Positions 20,134 to 32,070 of a stretch of 64,000 nucleotides of DNA are shown here, in pieces. This DNA comes from Aspidapion aeneum (Eukaryota; Arthropoda; Insecta; Coleoptera; Brentidae). Under the pieces are notes generated by a model. It was not told the origin of the DNA. It made no database searches and was given only the letters and a program-made list of their open reading frames with translations. The first letter of the stretch is position 1. Each line of letters begins with the position of its first letter. Location of the stretch: positions 99,132,185-99,196,184 of the forward strand of contig OY755042.1 of assembly GCA_963576565.1 (NCBI GenBank). The letters are read 5' to 3'. Both the position numbers and the translations under genes were made by a program.

Positions 20134-20430
20134 TATAATTGAGAGAAAAAACACTTATAGTAGTACTTCCTCCAAGAACTGCCAAATTCCTTTTTAAGAT
20201 TTTAGTAAATAGTAAATTTAATATCGTTTAATGTTTTTATAATTTTTTTAAGTTGTTGCCCAAATTGGTAGCTTACAACATTCAAGACCTGATCATTCGA
20301 TATGACAGAACAACTGTCAAAGTGCTACCTGTCACAGTATGTTTGTCCAGCCCATGAAAGTTAAAACCAATTTTCATGAAATTTTCAGGTAAAATAGTGT
20401 ACAATACTGTAAAGAGCTGTTGAGATTTTG

Positions 20431-20814
20431 GCCAAAAAGCAATTGGGAATGGAAAGCCGGAGTTTGCAAAAAAACCAACAAGAAAGATGGGTTCTTAACA
20501 GCCCCATCCCAACTTTGTAACGCATTTTTAGGATAAAATAAATTAAAAAACATTGAGTGTAGCAAGGCTAAAACAACCCTCTACCCTTGAACGTTACGTA
20601 ATTTAAGAATGTTCCCTAAATACTTTAATCAGAAAAAAAGAAAAAAAAATATGCCCCAGCAAAAACCTTTTGGGATAAATATTACCAAATGCAAAATTTT
20701 TGGTTAGTTTCGAAAGTATAAGCGCCGCGAAAGAAAATTTTCATTTTGCCCAAAAAGCCGGAAGTATGGTCACCCCAAGGTCTTTATACTTTTACACAGG
20801 TTGCTTACAGAATA
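20431..20814. other. Spacer, nothing recognised
   Basis: AT-rich sequence between copy A and the LINE. No feature supported. Confidence 0.5.
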
Positions 20815-21696
20815 ACAACATATGTGAACGATATTGCATTAAAACTTGAATGTGACTATATTAACTTATTTGCAGATGATACTTATGTAGGAACAAAAGA
20901 TCTAAATTCAGCTATATGTAGAATCAACAATCAACTTAAAATAATTTCTACATATAATAAGGTAAATAAACTTAAACTTAATACTTCTAAAACTAAAGCA
21001 ATGATTCTGTGTAAGCAGCATTTATATCGAAAAATTGATTTTAATCAAATAAATATATCTATCGATGGAGAAAAAATGGAAATCGTAGATGACACAAAAT
21101 ATTTGGGATTCATGTTGGAAAGAACATTAAACTTAAAGACACATTTTGAATATGTTTATAAAAAAATTGCACAAAAATTATATTTTCTTTCACGTTTATC
21201 GAGACACTTATCAATGAAGTTAACTGTTACAGTATAATAAAACTATAGTTCAACCGCACTTTGATTACTGTGCCAGTGTTTTATACTTCTTAGACAGTAA
21301 TTGGAAAGGAGCTCTTCAAAAACTACAAAATCGAGGCATGCGTATAATACCTAATGCAACAGAAGGACTCCTATAGATACTATGTTAACCACATTCGACT
21401 GGCTAAGTGTGAGCAATCGCCACAAATATTTTTTACTTATTTTTATTTATAAGATTCTTAATAACTTGAATCCTCCATATTTTGATGGATTTTTGAAATT
21501 TAATATGGATGTTCATAGGTATCCAACAATAAGCAGGTACAATTTCTATATTCCTAAAGTAAAAACAAAAAAATATTCAAATTCGCTTTTTGTGAAGGGG
21601 CTTCAAGAATACAACAGCTTACCATCAGAAATTAAACAATCTCAAAGTCTAGAAATTTTTAAAGGTTTTATAAGACAATTTTTAAATGAGCGTTAA
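20815..21696 (+). pseudogene. LINE reverse transcriptase, frameshifted
   Basis: The first frame holds 'YVNDIALKLECDYINLFADD', where FADD is the catalytic pair, then 'LKLNTSKTKAMIL' and 'DDTKYLGFMLERTLNLKTH', the standard palm-to-thumb blocks. It stops at 21235-21237. The next piece, one frame over, gives 'IVQPHFDYCASVLYF' and 'LQKLQNRGMRII'. A third piece (21382-21696) gives 'TFDWLSVSNRHKYFLLIFIY', then 'FVKGLQEYNSLPSEIKQSQS', the C-terminal end. At least two frameshifts make it inactive. Fingers and endonuclease are missing by truncation. Confidence 0.85.
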
Positions 21697-21955
21697 TCTT
21701 AATTTTGAAGTCTTCAAAATTTCGAAATGCATATTGCATAGGAATTTTGATGATTTTTTTTAAATGTGTTTGGGTTTAATGTTTTTTCCTTTACAATTTA
21801 AGATTTAACTGTAGATATTTGTTTGACATTTAACCGTAATAAAGATGTTTCTTAGTTTATTAGAGTCGATTGAGGATTTGTATTTGTTCAGCTTTGTTGT
21901 ATTAGGCATAACTAGAGCAACAAATAAAGAGTTATTATTATTATAATTTGAGCAG
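20815..21955 (+). mobile_element. 5'-truncated CR1/jockey-like LINE
   Basis: Begins inside the reverse transcriptase at 'YVNDI' and runs through the catalytic and C-terminal regions. It ends in a short TTA-rich tail (ATTATTATTATA near 21938-21952) after an AATAAA-like signal at about 21930. Same protein type as 25-1168. Confidence 0.8.
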
Positions 21956-22585
21956 CCATGTGAACTTAACTGGACGATTGTAGCTGCGTCATCAGGTTTC
22001 CATAAAACAAATGGTTTAAGGCAACCCGGTGACCTAGATTTTTTAATCTGATTACAATTGGACAGTCAGGTTCAATGATCTTGGGTACCCTTTTTAAAGT
22101 ACAAGACCTTGTGGTCACCCTACCTTATCTAACCTAAGCAAAGATATGCCATTTTGTATTGAAAGTTAGGAGAGAAAATTCTTTATTTCTCATAGTTTTT
22201 ATATCGGTCATTATCGCAGATTGAAAAAGCAAGCTGGACTGCCACGCCGGGACCCGACAGAATGAAAGATTGACTTGACTTCGTTGTTCATCATTTTACC
22301 CTTAAAAGTTTTACGAAATATTATCAACGAAAAACCGAGATGGATGGCTATGGCATTAGGATCCATAATGAGTCGTAGTAGGTAATGGTTTTATGTAGTA
22401 TCTACAAAAAGTATGCCTAGATAAAAACAAAATTACTACGTCGCTTTGTTGCTTTTCAACGAACATTCCTTCATCCAAGACATCAAGTTTTTTTACACGG
22501 AATACATTACCGAATCATTATTATATCAGATAAAAAAATATATTTTTATAATATTTTCTTTCAAAAACATAAATAAAATGTTGTC
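21956..22585. other. Spacer, nothing recognised
   Basis: About 630 bp with no coding block or repeat that I can assign. Confidence 0.5.
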
Positions 22586-22589
22586 TTTA

Positions 22590-22640
22590 ATTAGGGGCGG
22601 ATCTAGGAACTTCATTGGGGAGGGGGGGGGGGGGTTTAAT
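22590..22640. mobile_element. Possible hAT terminus fragment
   Basis: TTAGGGGCGGATCTAGGAA followed by a long G run resembles the CAGGGGCGGATC-type ends of hAT elements and parallels 4457. No partner end or duplication was found. A GC-rich patch with GCCGCC-type motifs follows at 22685-22770. Confidence 0.35.
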
Positions 22641-22839
22641 TTTTCGCGTTTTGCATAGTGACCAGGGAAAATGGGACAATTCGCTACCGCCTACACACCG
22701 CCGCTAATTTGCCCCCGGGCCAACTTGTGTTGGCGCCGGCCCAACTCGCCGCGCCGCCGTAGTTTCAGTTTGCAATTTTGACAAGCGGTTAGAGTTTTGC
22801 GATATTTATTCATCGCAAAAACATTTAAAATGGCGGATT

Positions 22840-23625
22840 GAAAATGGTTGACTTTCTTATTTATGAACCGATATGTATTTAATAAATTAAAAAATTTGAG
22901 ATGTTTAAGGCCGCTGATTTTTATTTTTGAATTAAACTTAAAATTGATTAAAATGGCGAAAATTTTTATTAATGAGCCGATGTAATAATTTAGAAATCCA
23001 TCAGTTGGGTTCCGCCAATTTGATTTTCCTAAGGTTTAATTCATAAATAATAATCAGCGACCTTTAACACTTTAAAATTTAATACATATCAGTTAATAAA
23101 AGGAAAAGTCCGCCATATTGCTATTTTGAATTTTTGCAAATTTAATTCAAAACTTATTATCAGTAACCTTAGACATCCCAAAGTTCCCAATTAATACATA
23201 TCGGTTCATAAAGAAATAAATCCGCCGTTTCCGATTAGCCATTTAGATTTTTTAAAGTTTAATTTAAAAGATATAATTACCATAACGGCAGCGTAACAAC
23301 GCAAACTTCAAAAATAATACATATTGGTTTATAAATGGAAAAGTCCATCATTTTGGATCCGCTATTGTAATTTTTTTTTAGGTTTAATTCAAATATCACA
23401 ATCAGCAACCGTCAAATATCGGTTTTTAAATATAAAAGTCCGCCATTTTGAATCCGTCATTTTGATCTTTATTTTAAGTTTAATGCAATATTATAATTAG
23501 CGAACTTAAACTGCAATTTAATTTAATTTTTAAATGATTTGATATATACCGGTTTATAGATGGAAAATTCTGGCACTTTGGAAGCGCCATTTTGATATCT
23601 TTAGGTTTAAGTCAAAAATTGTAAT
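22840..23625. repeat. Degenerate tandem array with an orientation switch
   Basis: Units of roughly 95-130 bp share 'AATACATATCGGTT', 'AAAAGTCCGCCATTTTG' and 'GGTTTAATTC'. GGTTTAATTC-type starts lie near 23033, 23139, 23256, 23381, 23477 and 23604. The first unit (about 22840-22990) is the same sequence in reverse orientation, so the array changes direction near 23000. It is non-coding. Confidence 0.75.
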
Positions 23626-23647
23626 ACTGTATTGTATTTACTGGTTG

Positions 23648-24780
23648 GAAGGATCAGCTTCTTCTTCCTTATTATCTGTCTAGCTAATATTTCGTAGCTT
23701 TTTCGTTCTTTGTACACTCTTTTCTCACTCGACCTTCTTTGTCTTTCTTTCGGTTTCCTGCACTTTATTTTCTTCAAGATTTAGAGCAAAATATCCTAAA
23801 TAATTTATTCTAGAAATGGCGAGAAAGGCCCTATTGCGCCTATCGCGAATTTCGGTTTAACATTTTTCGCATGGCGAAACCTTTTCCAAAGCTCTTTGAA
23901 CAGTGACGTTTGATGACTGAAGATTAAATACTATTCTTTAAAACCCTTGAAAAAGGCAAGGGTCGGCTTAATGTTGGGGTACGCTTTTTACTTACTTATT
24001 TACACTTGTCAGCATAAAAGACCCACATTTAAATCCTTTTCTAGGCCTTTTGGAGTTTCGGTTTTTCGCGCTTACCTTTTACGCAAAACCTTTTTACTTA
24101 AACAAACAAACACACCTTTTTATACGCAATTTATTTATGCAAGTGACAATAACATCATCATCATTCACTTCCTTATTACATTATAATTACTGTATCATCG
24201 TCAATTCCACGTATCATTTCTCGCGATAAATAAATGTTTTGTTTCATTTTAGCTGTACACAGTTTTAATTATTAGAGTGCATTTCCACTTGAGAATATTC
24301 GCATCTCACATCGTTACCGCGAAAATGTTAATATTAAAAATATAGCAGAAAAACCACTGAGAATATCAAAACTAGCGGACCACACTACAATATGCACTTA
24401 AATGAATTTGTGACGGCGAAATCGATACCGCCAATGTAGTTTATCGGATCGGTATGACCCGCTGTATCTCTTTTGCACTTAAGGTGGAACGGTATGAGAG
24501 AGATGCCTCTATCCGCAACATTCTGAGCGGAGTTTTACAAGAATGTTTCCTACGCGGTATATTCGGTTTGTGCTAAGGTTCTTGTCACATTTAAGCGAAC
24601 TTATTTCTTTCATTCTTAGCGCGAGAGGGGTTGACAGAGATGCAAGCAGTTATAAAAGATTTATACTTTGCTTGATATTATTTGTTACATCGTTCTCTAT
24701 TGTGCCTGCAATGGCTTGTGTTTCCATCTTTCTTGCTGGTTCTAAGACATAACTCAAATATGATAAAATATTAAATTTTG
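23648..24780 (+). repeat. Large tandem repeat, unit 1
   Basis: Starts ATCAGCTTCTTCTTCC. It contains 'CCTTTTCTAGGCCTTTT', 'CCTTTTTATACGCAATTTA' and 'GAGTGCATTTCCACTTGAGA' (24278), all repeated in unit 2. No coding content. Confidence 0.7.
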
Positions 24781-25930
24781 TATCAGCTTCTTCTTCCTCA
24801 TCTGTCTAGCTAATATAATAGCACTTTTAAATCCTTTTCTAGGCCTTTTAGAGTTTCGGTTATTTGCGCTTACTTTTTGCGCAAAACCTTTTTACTTAAA
24901 CAAAAGAACACACCTTTTTATATCCAATTTATTTATGCAAGTAACAATAACATCATCATCATCATTCAATTCCTTATTATATAAAAATTACTATTTCATC
25001 GTTAATTCCACGTATCATTTCTCGCGGTAAATAGATTTTTCTTTTCATTATTGCTGTATACAGTTTTAATTATTAGAGTGCATTTCCACTTGAAAATGTT
25101 CGCATCAAGCCAAAGCATACAGTCAAAATGCCAATTTTAAGATAATATAGAAAAACCACTGAAAATATCAAAACTATCGGACAACACCACAATACGCACT
25201 TTATCGGTATTACCCGCCGTGAATTTTAGACAAAAACCTATAGCGCTAAATCGGACGTTAACGTGTAGTTTGACGTAATAAAACCCCTAGCATAACTTAA
25301 ACTATCTAATAACAGTTTTAGGTGTGGTTCGTTTCCATACCCCTAGTTACATCTTTTGAACTACAAAGCATTTTTATTTTATTTTTATTAACTTTTTAAA
25401 AACTAATTTCAACCCGGTTTTAAGAATGAATAACACTCGGTATATTGAAGTTAAAAAACCAGAAATGTTTTTTGCACATTTCAATTGTAAATTCCAAATC
25501 ACACCTTGATATGTCTCCTTATTTAAACCACCTGATATTCCGTTTACTTATTTATATACTCAAGGGGTGATCCTTGACTTTCTGTGGCATGAACCTACGT
25601 CCGAACTAAAATTACTTGCTGCTAAATAGTGTTCAACTAAACCTAATTAAGAAACTAAATCATTAAGCCGCGATCGCGCAAAACCTAACAGTGCCTTAAA
25701 GATAATGAAGAGCCGTTAAAACATAAAACATAAGTAAAGCTAAAAAAGAGTTCAGACCGCCCAAATAAGACAGACCAACCAACCGGATTACTTCATTTCC
25801 ATGATACCTATTTCTTTGCAAAGAAAATTATCGAGCTAAGTTCTATTTTGAACTATAGCTTTCTTTAGCCCCTTTTCTTTTAGTTTTATACCCATTAAGG
25901 GTCGTTCTTTCACCTCACTGCGTGCGCTTA
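24781..25930 (+). repeat. Large tandem repeat, unit 2
   Basis: Restarts with ATCAGCTTCTTCTTCC at 24782 but lacks part of the start of unit 1. Its second half (25073-25930) is repeated as unit 3 at an offset of about 860 bp. It includes near 25250-25305 a sequence matching the right end of the TACGT-rich MITE at 59219-59648. Confidence 0.7.
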
Positions 25931-26850
25931 TATTAGAGTGCATTTCCACTTGAGAATATTCGCATCAAGTCAAAGCATACAGTCAAAATGCCAATTTTAA
26001 GATAATGTAGAAAAACCACTGAAAATATCAAAACTATCGGACAACAACACAATACGCACTTTATCGGTATTACCCGCCGTGAATTTTAGACAAAAACCTA
26101 TAGCGCTTAATCGGACGTTAACGTGTAGTTTTACGTACTAAACACGTAGCATAACTTAAACTATCTAATAACAGTTTTAGGTGTGGTTCGTTTCCATACC
26201 TTTAGTTACATTTTTTGAACTACAAAGCATTTTTATTTAATTTTTATTAACTTTTTAAAAATTAATGTCAACCCGGTTTTAAGAATGAATAACACTCGGT
26301 ATATTGAAATTAAAAAACCAGAAATATTTTTTGCACATTCCAATTGTAAATTCCAAATCACACCTCGATACTTACTTCCTCTAAACTGACCTAGTTAAAA
26401 TATGAGTACCTACCTTGTATGGAGCAACCGAAAAATTGAAACAATGAAATAGACAATGTACGTTTTATCGTTGTGTCAATCCTTGACTCCCTGTGGCATC
26501 AACCTACGTCCGATTTAAAATGACTTGCTAAATAGTGTTAAACTAAACCTAAATAAAAAACTAAATAAGCCGCGATCGCGTAAAACTTAACAGTGCCTTA
26601 AAGATAATGAAGAGCCGTTAAAACATAAGTAAAGCTAAAAAAGAGTTCAGACTGCCCAAATAAGACAAACCAAAATCGGATTACTTCATTTCCATGGTAC
26701 CCATGCAAAGAAATGGCAAAGAAAATCATCGAGCTAAATTCTATTTTGAACTATAGCTTTCTTTAGCCCCTTTTCTTTTATTTTTATACCCATTAAGGGT
26801 CGTTCCTTCACCTCACTGCGTTCGCTTATATTACGTTCTGCTTGTATCGC
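25931..26850 (+). repeat. Large tandem repeat, unit 3
   Basis: Closely follows 25073-25930: 'GAGTGCATTTCCACTTGAGA', 'CGGTATTACCCGCCGTG', 'GCCGCGATCGCG', 'GGGTCGTTCCTTCACCTCAC'. It carries about 60 bp of extra sequence near 26390-26460. The later part also matches 39620-40075. Confidence 0.75.
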
Positions 26851-28479
26851 GATCCCCATGGTTTACAGTAGTTGCCTGATTGAGTGGTAACTTTAGAGCT
26901 CCTTAGTGAAGCTATTACTCACTCGACCTGTTTCAAGGTGTATCATGACTAATAATATTGCTGTTTATATCTAATAAAATATTTCATCCCTTATTGGCTT
27001 GCGATTAGAGAAGTCTATATTTTCGTACGAAATGCATGCACCTATGGACCAAAACAATATCCTTTGTTCGTGTTCGGTGCCAAATTGCTTTAAGGTATAT
27101 ACGAGAGAGATGTAATTTAGCAGTTTTGCACCTGTGCCAAGCGGGGTTGGCTTAAGGCATACATTGTCAAGCCGGCCTGTGGTTTTGCTCTTAAAATATG
27201 TGACCGAGATCGCGATCCAGGTTAATATCTGGCTAATATTGGAATAAAAGTGATTTTATGTTGGATTCTGAAAATTTTAGTCGCAGACAACCCAAGTTGG
27301 CTCGACGTTGTGAATCGTGTGTCAACGTTGATTTTCACTCAAGCTTGGCTCTGTTTTAAACCAATTTGATGGACGATTTTTTGGTCGGGTAAACGTCGTG
27401 AGGGTTGCGTCGTAATGACCTATTCATAATAGGTCGAGTGTAATTTATATGAAAAATTAGCTGTTTTTATCTTTGTTTACATATTGGTTGGAAAATGGCA
27501 CTCAGCTCGGTGATTGTTTCAACCAACATGGCGTATGCCTAGTCAAGCCATTGACTGCGGCACAATGTTGAGTATGACCCAAAAATTGCAGTACAAATTT
27601 TTGCGTAAAAAATATTTTATCATCACAAATAATGATACTTCAAGTACTTGGTTTAAATAAAAAAATCACGACGAGTTGCGTAATTTATCGATGTGGGTCA
27701 TTGTCGATCAAACAAGTAGCCAAACACATTCACACAACGTTTATGATCAGTACTCACAGAAAACTCGCAAATTTAATTTTTGTTTAGGTATAAGGAGCAA
27801 TATTTCAATTAAAAAAAGTTTTTAGTTTCTTTTTAATATTTTGAAAACACCTTCAAATATTTTTAACTTTGATACAGCATCCAATTGGGCTCGGAACAGT
27901 CTCACTTTTTCTCTTTTAACGAAAATTGTATTACCATTTCCAAAATAATCATAAATCATTATATAGTTACATTTATTAGGGGAAAATCCGTGAAACGGTA
28001 AGACATACAGTTTTGGTGAAATGAGAAAAAAAGTTGAGTTATTTTGAGCCCAAGCAGATGCTGTATCAAAATATCGAGAAAACAAAAAAAATTGTGTATG
28101 CTTAAGACCACACGGCAGAAGTGTAAACTTCAACAAGGCAAAATTAATAATACTGACCTTCTTCTGCATCATCATATCGCTCGCTGAATGTTCCTCTCAC
28201 AGTTAGTCGACTCGAGCCGACTTCACCGGAATGAGCGTTACATAGCCGAGCCTGACGGCTCAGTTCAATTCACTACCCACAAAAACTGCTAAACGCGCCT
28301 AAAGAAGTTTACACTTCAAAAATCAAAAATTGAAATACCGAAGCTATTTTGTAAAACAAATTTAATAAACTATTTTCAATTTTACTTTTCTATTAGCGAC
28401 TATGGCCAATCGAATAACGTTAGCGTATTTGTTTTAGACCTTATTTTTTTTAAAAACCGTTTCTGAAATCCCCATCAGG
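26851..28479. other. Spacer with one possible small MITE
   Basis: No coding evidence; an open frame on minus at 27822-28175 is explained by an inverted repeat. The ends GATACAGCATC (27871) and GATGCTGTATC (28057-28067) and their inner flanks pair imperfectly over about 50 bp, suggesting a MITE of about 200 bp (27870-28068). Confidence 0.45.
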
Positions 28480-28874
28480 GTACTTTTATATACTACTCGT
28501 ATTACATGTCCATAACTCATTTCATTATTTTTGGGACAACTTTGTTTTCGTTGGCCTATGTTAATCTTATGACAACCAGTTGATAACTGTCAAAAGGTTC
28601 TCTTAAAAATATGACATTGACTGTAGCAGACAAGCCCTTTGACAGTGATACTGTCAAATCGAGTGGCCAAGGCTTGAATGTTGTAAGCTACCAATTTCGG
28701 CAACAACTTAAATGAATTATAAAATCATCAAACGTTAGTAAATTTGTGAGATCTCGAAAGGAAATTTGGCTCTTTATGAAGGAAGTACGAAACAATGTAC
28801 GAAAATCATAGATGATCTGTTCAATTTTCTTCTTTAAAACTTTATATTTTTAAGTCTTTATATTTGCAAATATA

Positions 28875-29411
28875 CAGGGCCGCTCTAAAAGGTCTGTACA
28901 AAATCTTAGCATATATTCCTGAGGTCAAAATACGTCGATTTAATGCAAATTACCATAGTCCAAAATTGCTCCGTTTCAGAGATACAGGGTGGTTAATTTA
29001 AAAATTAAAAATCGAATTTATTAACATGTATGAACATGAATGATGAAGCTTTGACAATAGTCAGTAGAAAACTGGCCGTTGATATGACATTTAGCCAGTG
29101 TAAAACACTCACAAATAGTCATTCAAAATAATTTCAGTAATCCTTTGCGGCATCGAACACTGAAAACGGAAATATCTCGAAAACGACTTACTTTAGCGCA
29201 AGTTAACAAGAGTACCTTTTTGGCTTTAATAAATTCTGGAAAATATTTTAACTGAGAAAAAAGGTATAGTCATTTAGAACCATAAAAAGAGCATTGTAAA
29301 GCGCACGTAAAACGGAGCAATTTCGGACTAAGGTAAGTTGCTTTAAATCGACTTACTTTGACATCAGGAATATGTGCTAAGATTTTGTACAGACCTTTTA
29401 GAGACACCCTG
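28875..29411. mobile_element. TA-flanked MITE with long inverted repeats, copy 2
   Basis: 537 bp with left end CAGGGCCGCTCTAAAAGGTC and right end GAGACACCCTG. TA or TATA stands on both sides. Same family as 19414-20133, with shared TTCCTGAGGTCAAAATA blocks inverted at both ends. It lies on the other side of a short shared segment from copy 1, so it is an independent insertion. Confidence 0.8.
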
Positions 29412-29647
29412 TATATTTAATAAACAGCTTTTTAAACGTTGATTGGATGAAATTATTCAATCAACTGTTTAATTTACTTAATATTACTGTTTAGGTTTTG
29501 GATATTATATTGATTAAAAATACCGATTTAAGGGCAACGAAAGGTTTATAGGTATTTGATGTTAAAAAACCAGAAAAAGAAACAATATTTCAAAACACTG
29601 GAAACAGCAATAATAAAAAGGTTTAACATTAAAATAAACGGTAAAAG

Positions 29648-29825
29648 CAAAGTTTACACAATTAAAATATAAGTTGCTGCACAGCGGGTTACTGGCTGGT
29701 GGATCTATGAGCCACCTGTTTTGCAGTTACGACCAGCGACAGCCTACATCGGCACGCGTTTGATCTATATATTTCCATTGATTTTTGACAAGTGCAGCAA
29801 CTTATATTTTAATTGTGTAAACTTT
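29648..29825. mobile_element. 178-bp MITE with 35-bp perfect inverted repeats
   Basis: Ends CAAAGTTTACACAATTAAAA and its reverse complement match over about 35 bp. The 8-bp duplication GGTAAAAG stands at 29640-29647 and 29826-29833. The matching place in copy A (near 18400-18420) lacks the insert. The 8-bp duplication fits hAT or P-type elements. Confidence 0.85.
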
Positions 29826-30542
29826 GGTAAAAGTAGAGATCAAAATAATTATGAATAGAACAATAATAATTGTATATAAATTAAAATAATTGACAAAATT
29901 TAACCTAGTTGAAAAAAGCCCCCCTTTATACTTTTTAAAGGACTTTTTTGCCTTGGTGAACACCACCCTGCTTTGTAGGCATTCATTTGCTTGCGGTAGA
30001 TTGGTCCAAACCTGAGGCTATAAAAAACTGTGCTTTAAACGATCTAGACAAAGACACAAGACACCAGCGTAAGCCACAGATGTGTCGACCTGAAAATTCG
30101 TTACAAATTAAAATTGCACTGGGTCTTTTTTAAAAATTGAAAATAGTTTGTTAAATTTGTTTCCAGTTACAAAATATGAATTATTTTGATGTTAGTGGCT
30201 TATAGGACAAATTAGCAGGATACAACTTTGACTAAAATACTGCGATCCTGAAAACCATGCCTAAAAACAAGTCGCTGTTGTTGCCGTAAATTTTACTTAT
30301 TTTTAACCTAGTCTTGCATGTAATTAATGCTTGTTAATATGGAAAACAATATTTAATTAAAAATATTTAAAAACTTATAAAAGGAAAAAATACTGTCACG
30401 AATAAGGGGAGTTTAGGTATTGGCAGGTCGTTAATTACCTGTCACTACTTTACAACCCCACGTCTTATTTATTATTCAACAATTAGTTTGATACCGCGCC
30501 GGTCGAATCGATCTAACCGAGTTATTTCGATTCGAGCCTTTC

Positions 30543-30683
30543 ACCCAGTTTCCACCTACGCATGCCCACCCTGATTCACAAAACGTATCAGGTGACACTG
30601 CATTTAAAACCGATGCAAATCCATGGGCCATCACGTGATGCGTTTTTTGAATCGGGGTGGGCATGCATTGGTGGAAACAGGGT
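30543..30683. mobile_element. 141-bp MITE with about 42-bp inverted repeats
   Basis: The left arm begins ACCCAGTTTCCACCTACGC. The right arm, read inward, begins ACCCTGTTTCCACCAATGC. Both continue with GCATGCCCACCC and GATTCA. The target duplication is not obvious. Confidence 0.75.
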
Positions 30684-31039
30684 ATTGAAGATCGTTGATC
30701 GGGATGCAGATAAAATGATACCTGTATGAGACTAAAAGCTGTATTTTATAATTAAATCAAGCAACTCGGACAACAACTATCTAACGTCCAAAAAGTGGCA
30801 CCCGCTTGTATAGCGGTTATATTATATTCGAGAACACTTGATTTAATACTGGTTGTAGGGAAAAAACTCGAAATTACTTTGGTTTCGCGAGTCTATGTCA
30901 AAAAGCCCTGCCTGGGTAATCTACTCCGATTCTAGTTATAAACTTTTATTACTGAATTGCATTAATATTGAAATGCATTTAGACCCTTATACTGTTAGGG
31001 TTTATATTTTAGGGCTGGGTACACCTTCGTGAAAATACC
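30684..31039. other. Spacer, nothing recognised
   Basis: AT-rich sequence between the MITE and the long-repeat fragment. Confidence 0.5.
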
Positions 31040-31225
31040 ATAAATTCCGTTTATTTAAATACAGCTATCCTGAAACCCATCCCTAAAAACAAACTTTTTT
31101 TACTTATCCTTGACCTAGTTTTACATGTAATTAAAGCTTGGTGATGTGGAAAACAATAATAAATTAATTAATGAATTCATTAATTATTAATTAAAACCCT
31201 TTAAAAATATATAAATGACGAAAAT
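31040..31225 (-). repeat. Fragment of the long repeat (third copy)
   Basis: Similar to 30220-30390: 'ATACAGCTATCCTGAAACCCAT', then 'CCTAAAAACAA', 'GACCTAGTTTTACATGTAAT' and 'GGAAAACAATA'. Same orientation as copy B. Confidence 0.6.
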
Positions 31226-32070
31226 ATCATATATATTCAAATCCCGCTTTGTTACACACAAATGCTTTTTATAGATCCTCTTACATATTGAGTATGAAAC
31301 TTACTTAAACTGACCACGGAACTTCATAATAAATATTTATAAGGAATTTCGAATAAATTTCTAAGCTGTTCTTGCCCGCTCGGTGTTGCAAAATTATTTT
31401 CGAATCAAACAAGAAAGTTCTTTCAAACAAAGTATATCGCCCGGCTGAAAGAAAACACATCCACTAAAAATAAAATATCGCTGGTCTTTTGGAAAGTTTT
31501 AACACAAGTAAATTTAGTGGCCGTAAAATTGCAAATCGAATACATTTACGGCTATACTGGGCAAAGCAATTCCGTTTCTTTTGTTACAATTTATTTTAAA
31601 CAAAAAATACATTGTAAATACAAGATCTGAAAGAATAAGGGTTGCCAGACGCCACGATTTTTTCCCTGCATTCGGATCTCGTTGGCCCGAGTCCTGATGA
31701 GAACCTCTTCGGGACAACAAATGTCCCGATTTTTGAATTTTTTTTTAATTTTTCAGAATCTAAAGGGAAACTTTATAAAAAACATGTTTTTTGATAGTCC
31801 TGGTTTAGAACATTTTTTTGTTTTTTTCCTTTTTTAACTTTTAACTTTTTTAACTTTAAAACATTATTTAGCAAGAATATGCTACAATGTTAACAGTAGT
31901 AAAGTAAATTAAACTAAAATCTAATTGTTAGCTATATAAATATTTATAGGCCAAGTAATATTTTCAACCTACAGATCTATAAAAAGCATTTGTGTGTACC
32001 TACATCCAAATGAATAATAGTATATTTAAACAAACTGCATTAAAAAATTAATATTTTTTAAAACTTTCTT
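31226..32070. other. Spacer, nothing firm
   Basis: No gene supported. 31640-31730 is slightly GC-richer and unassigned. 32040-32070 is probably the 3' UTR of the LINE fragment that follows. Confidence 0.45.

Larger units (their letters stand above)
17806..20430 (+). repeat. Long repeat, copy A
   Basis: Matches the reverse complement of 28480-30400 over most of its length. Shared landmarks include 'CATGGTTTTCAGAACCG'-type sequence near 17970, 'TCTTTGTCTAGA' near 18165, 'GCCTACAAAGCAGGGT' near 18250, 'GATTGCTGTTTCCAG' near 18440, 'TTTAAAAAGTTGG' near 19240 and 'GTAGCTTACAACATTC' near 20270. Insertions that differ between copies: the hairpin-bounded element (18479-19100) and a TA-flanked MITE (19414-20133). 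Further fragments at 31040-31225 and 58570-58640 show it is a dispersed family, not only a local duplication. The right end (20365-20430) is a piece of family F. Confidence 0.7.
28480..30400 (-). repeat. Long repeat, copy B (inverted relative to A)
   Basis: Reverse-complement partner of 17806-20430. It carries two insertions of its own, a TA-flanked MITE (28875-29411) and a 178-bp MITE (29648-29825). It lacks the hairpin-bounded element found in A. The sequence near 28530-28600 is also found reversed at 58570-58640. Confidence 0.7.

Noticed and set aside
22840..26850. CRISPR array or other prokaryotic repeat system
   Set aside because: Units are too long and degenerate, have no unique spacers of uniform length, and the window is eukaryotic.
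27822..28175. 117-codon open frame on minus
   Set aside because: It spans an imperfect inverted repeat that reads through both arms (hence repeated 'DTASA'/'DAVSK' ends) and has no recognisable domain.
31690..31735. Second hammerhead ribozyme at a CTGATGA box
   Set aside because: CTGATGA is present, but no GAAA follows in the required place and the stems do not close.
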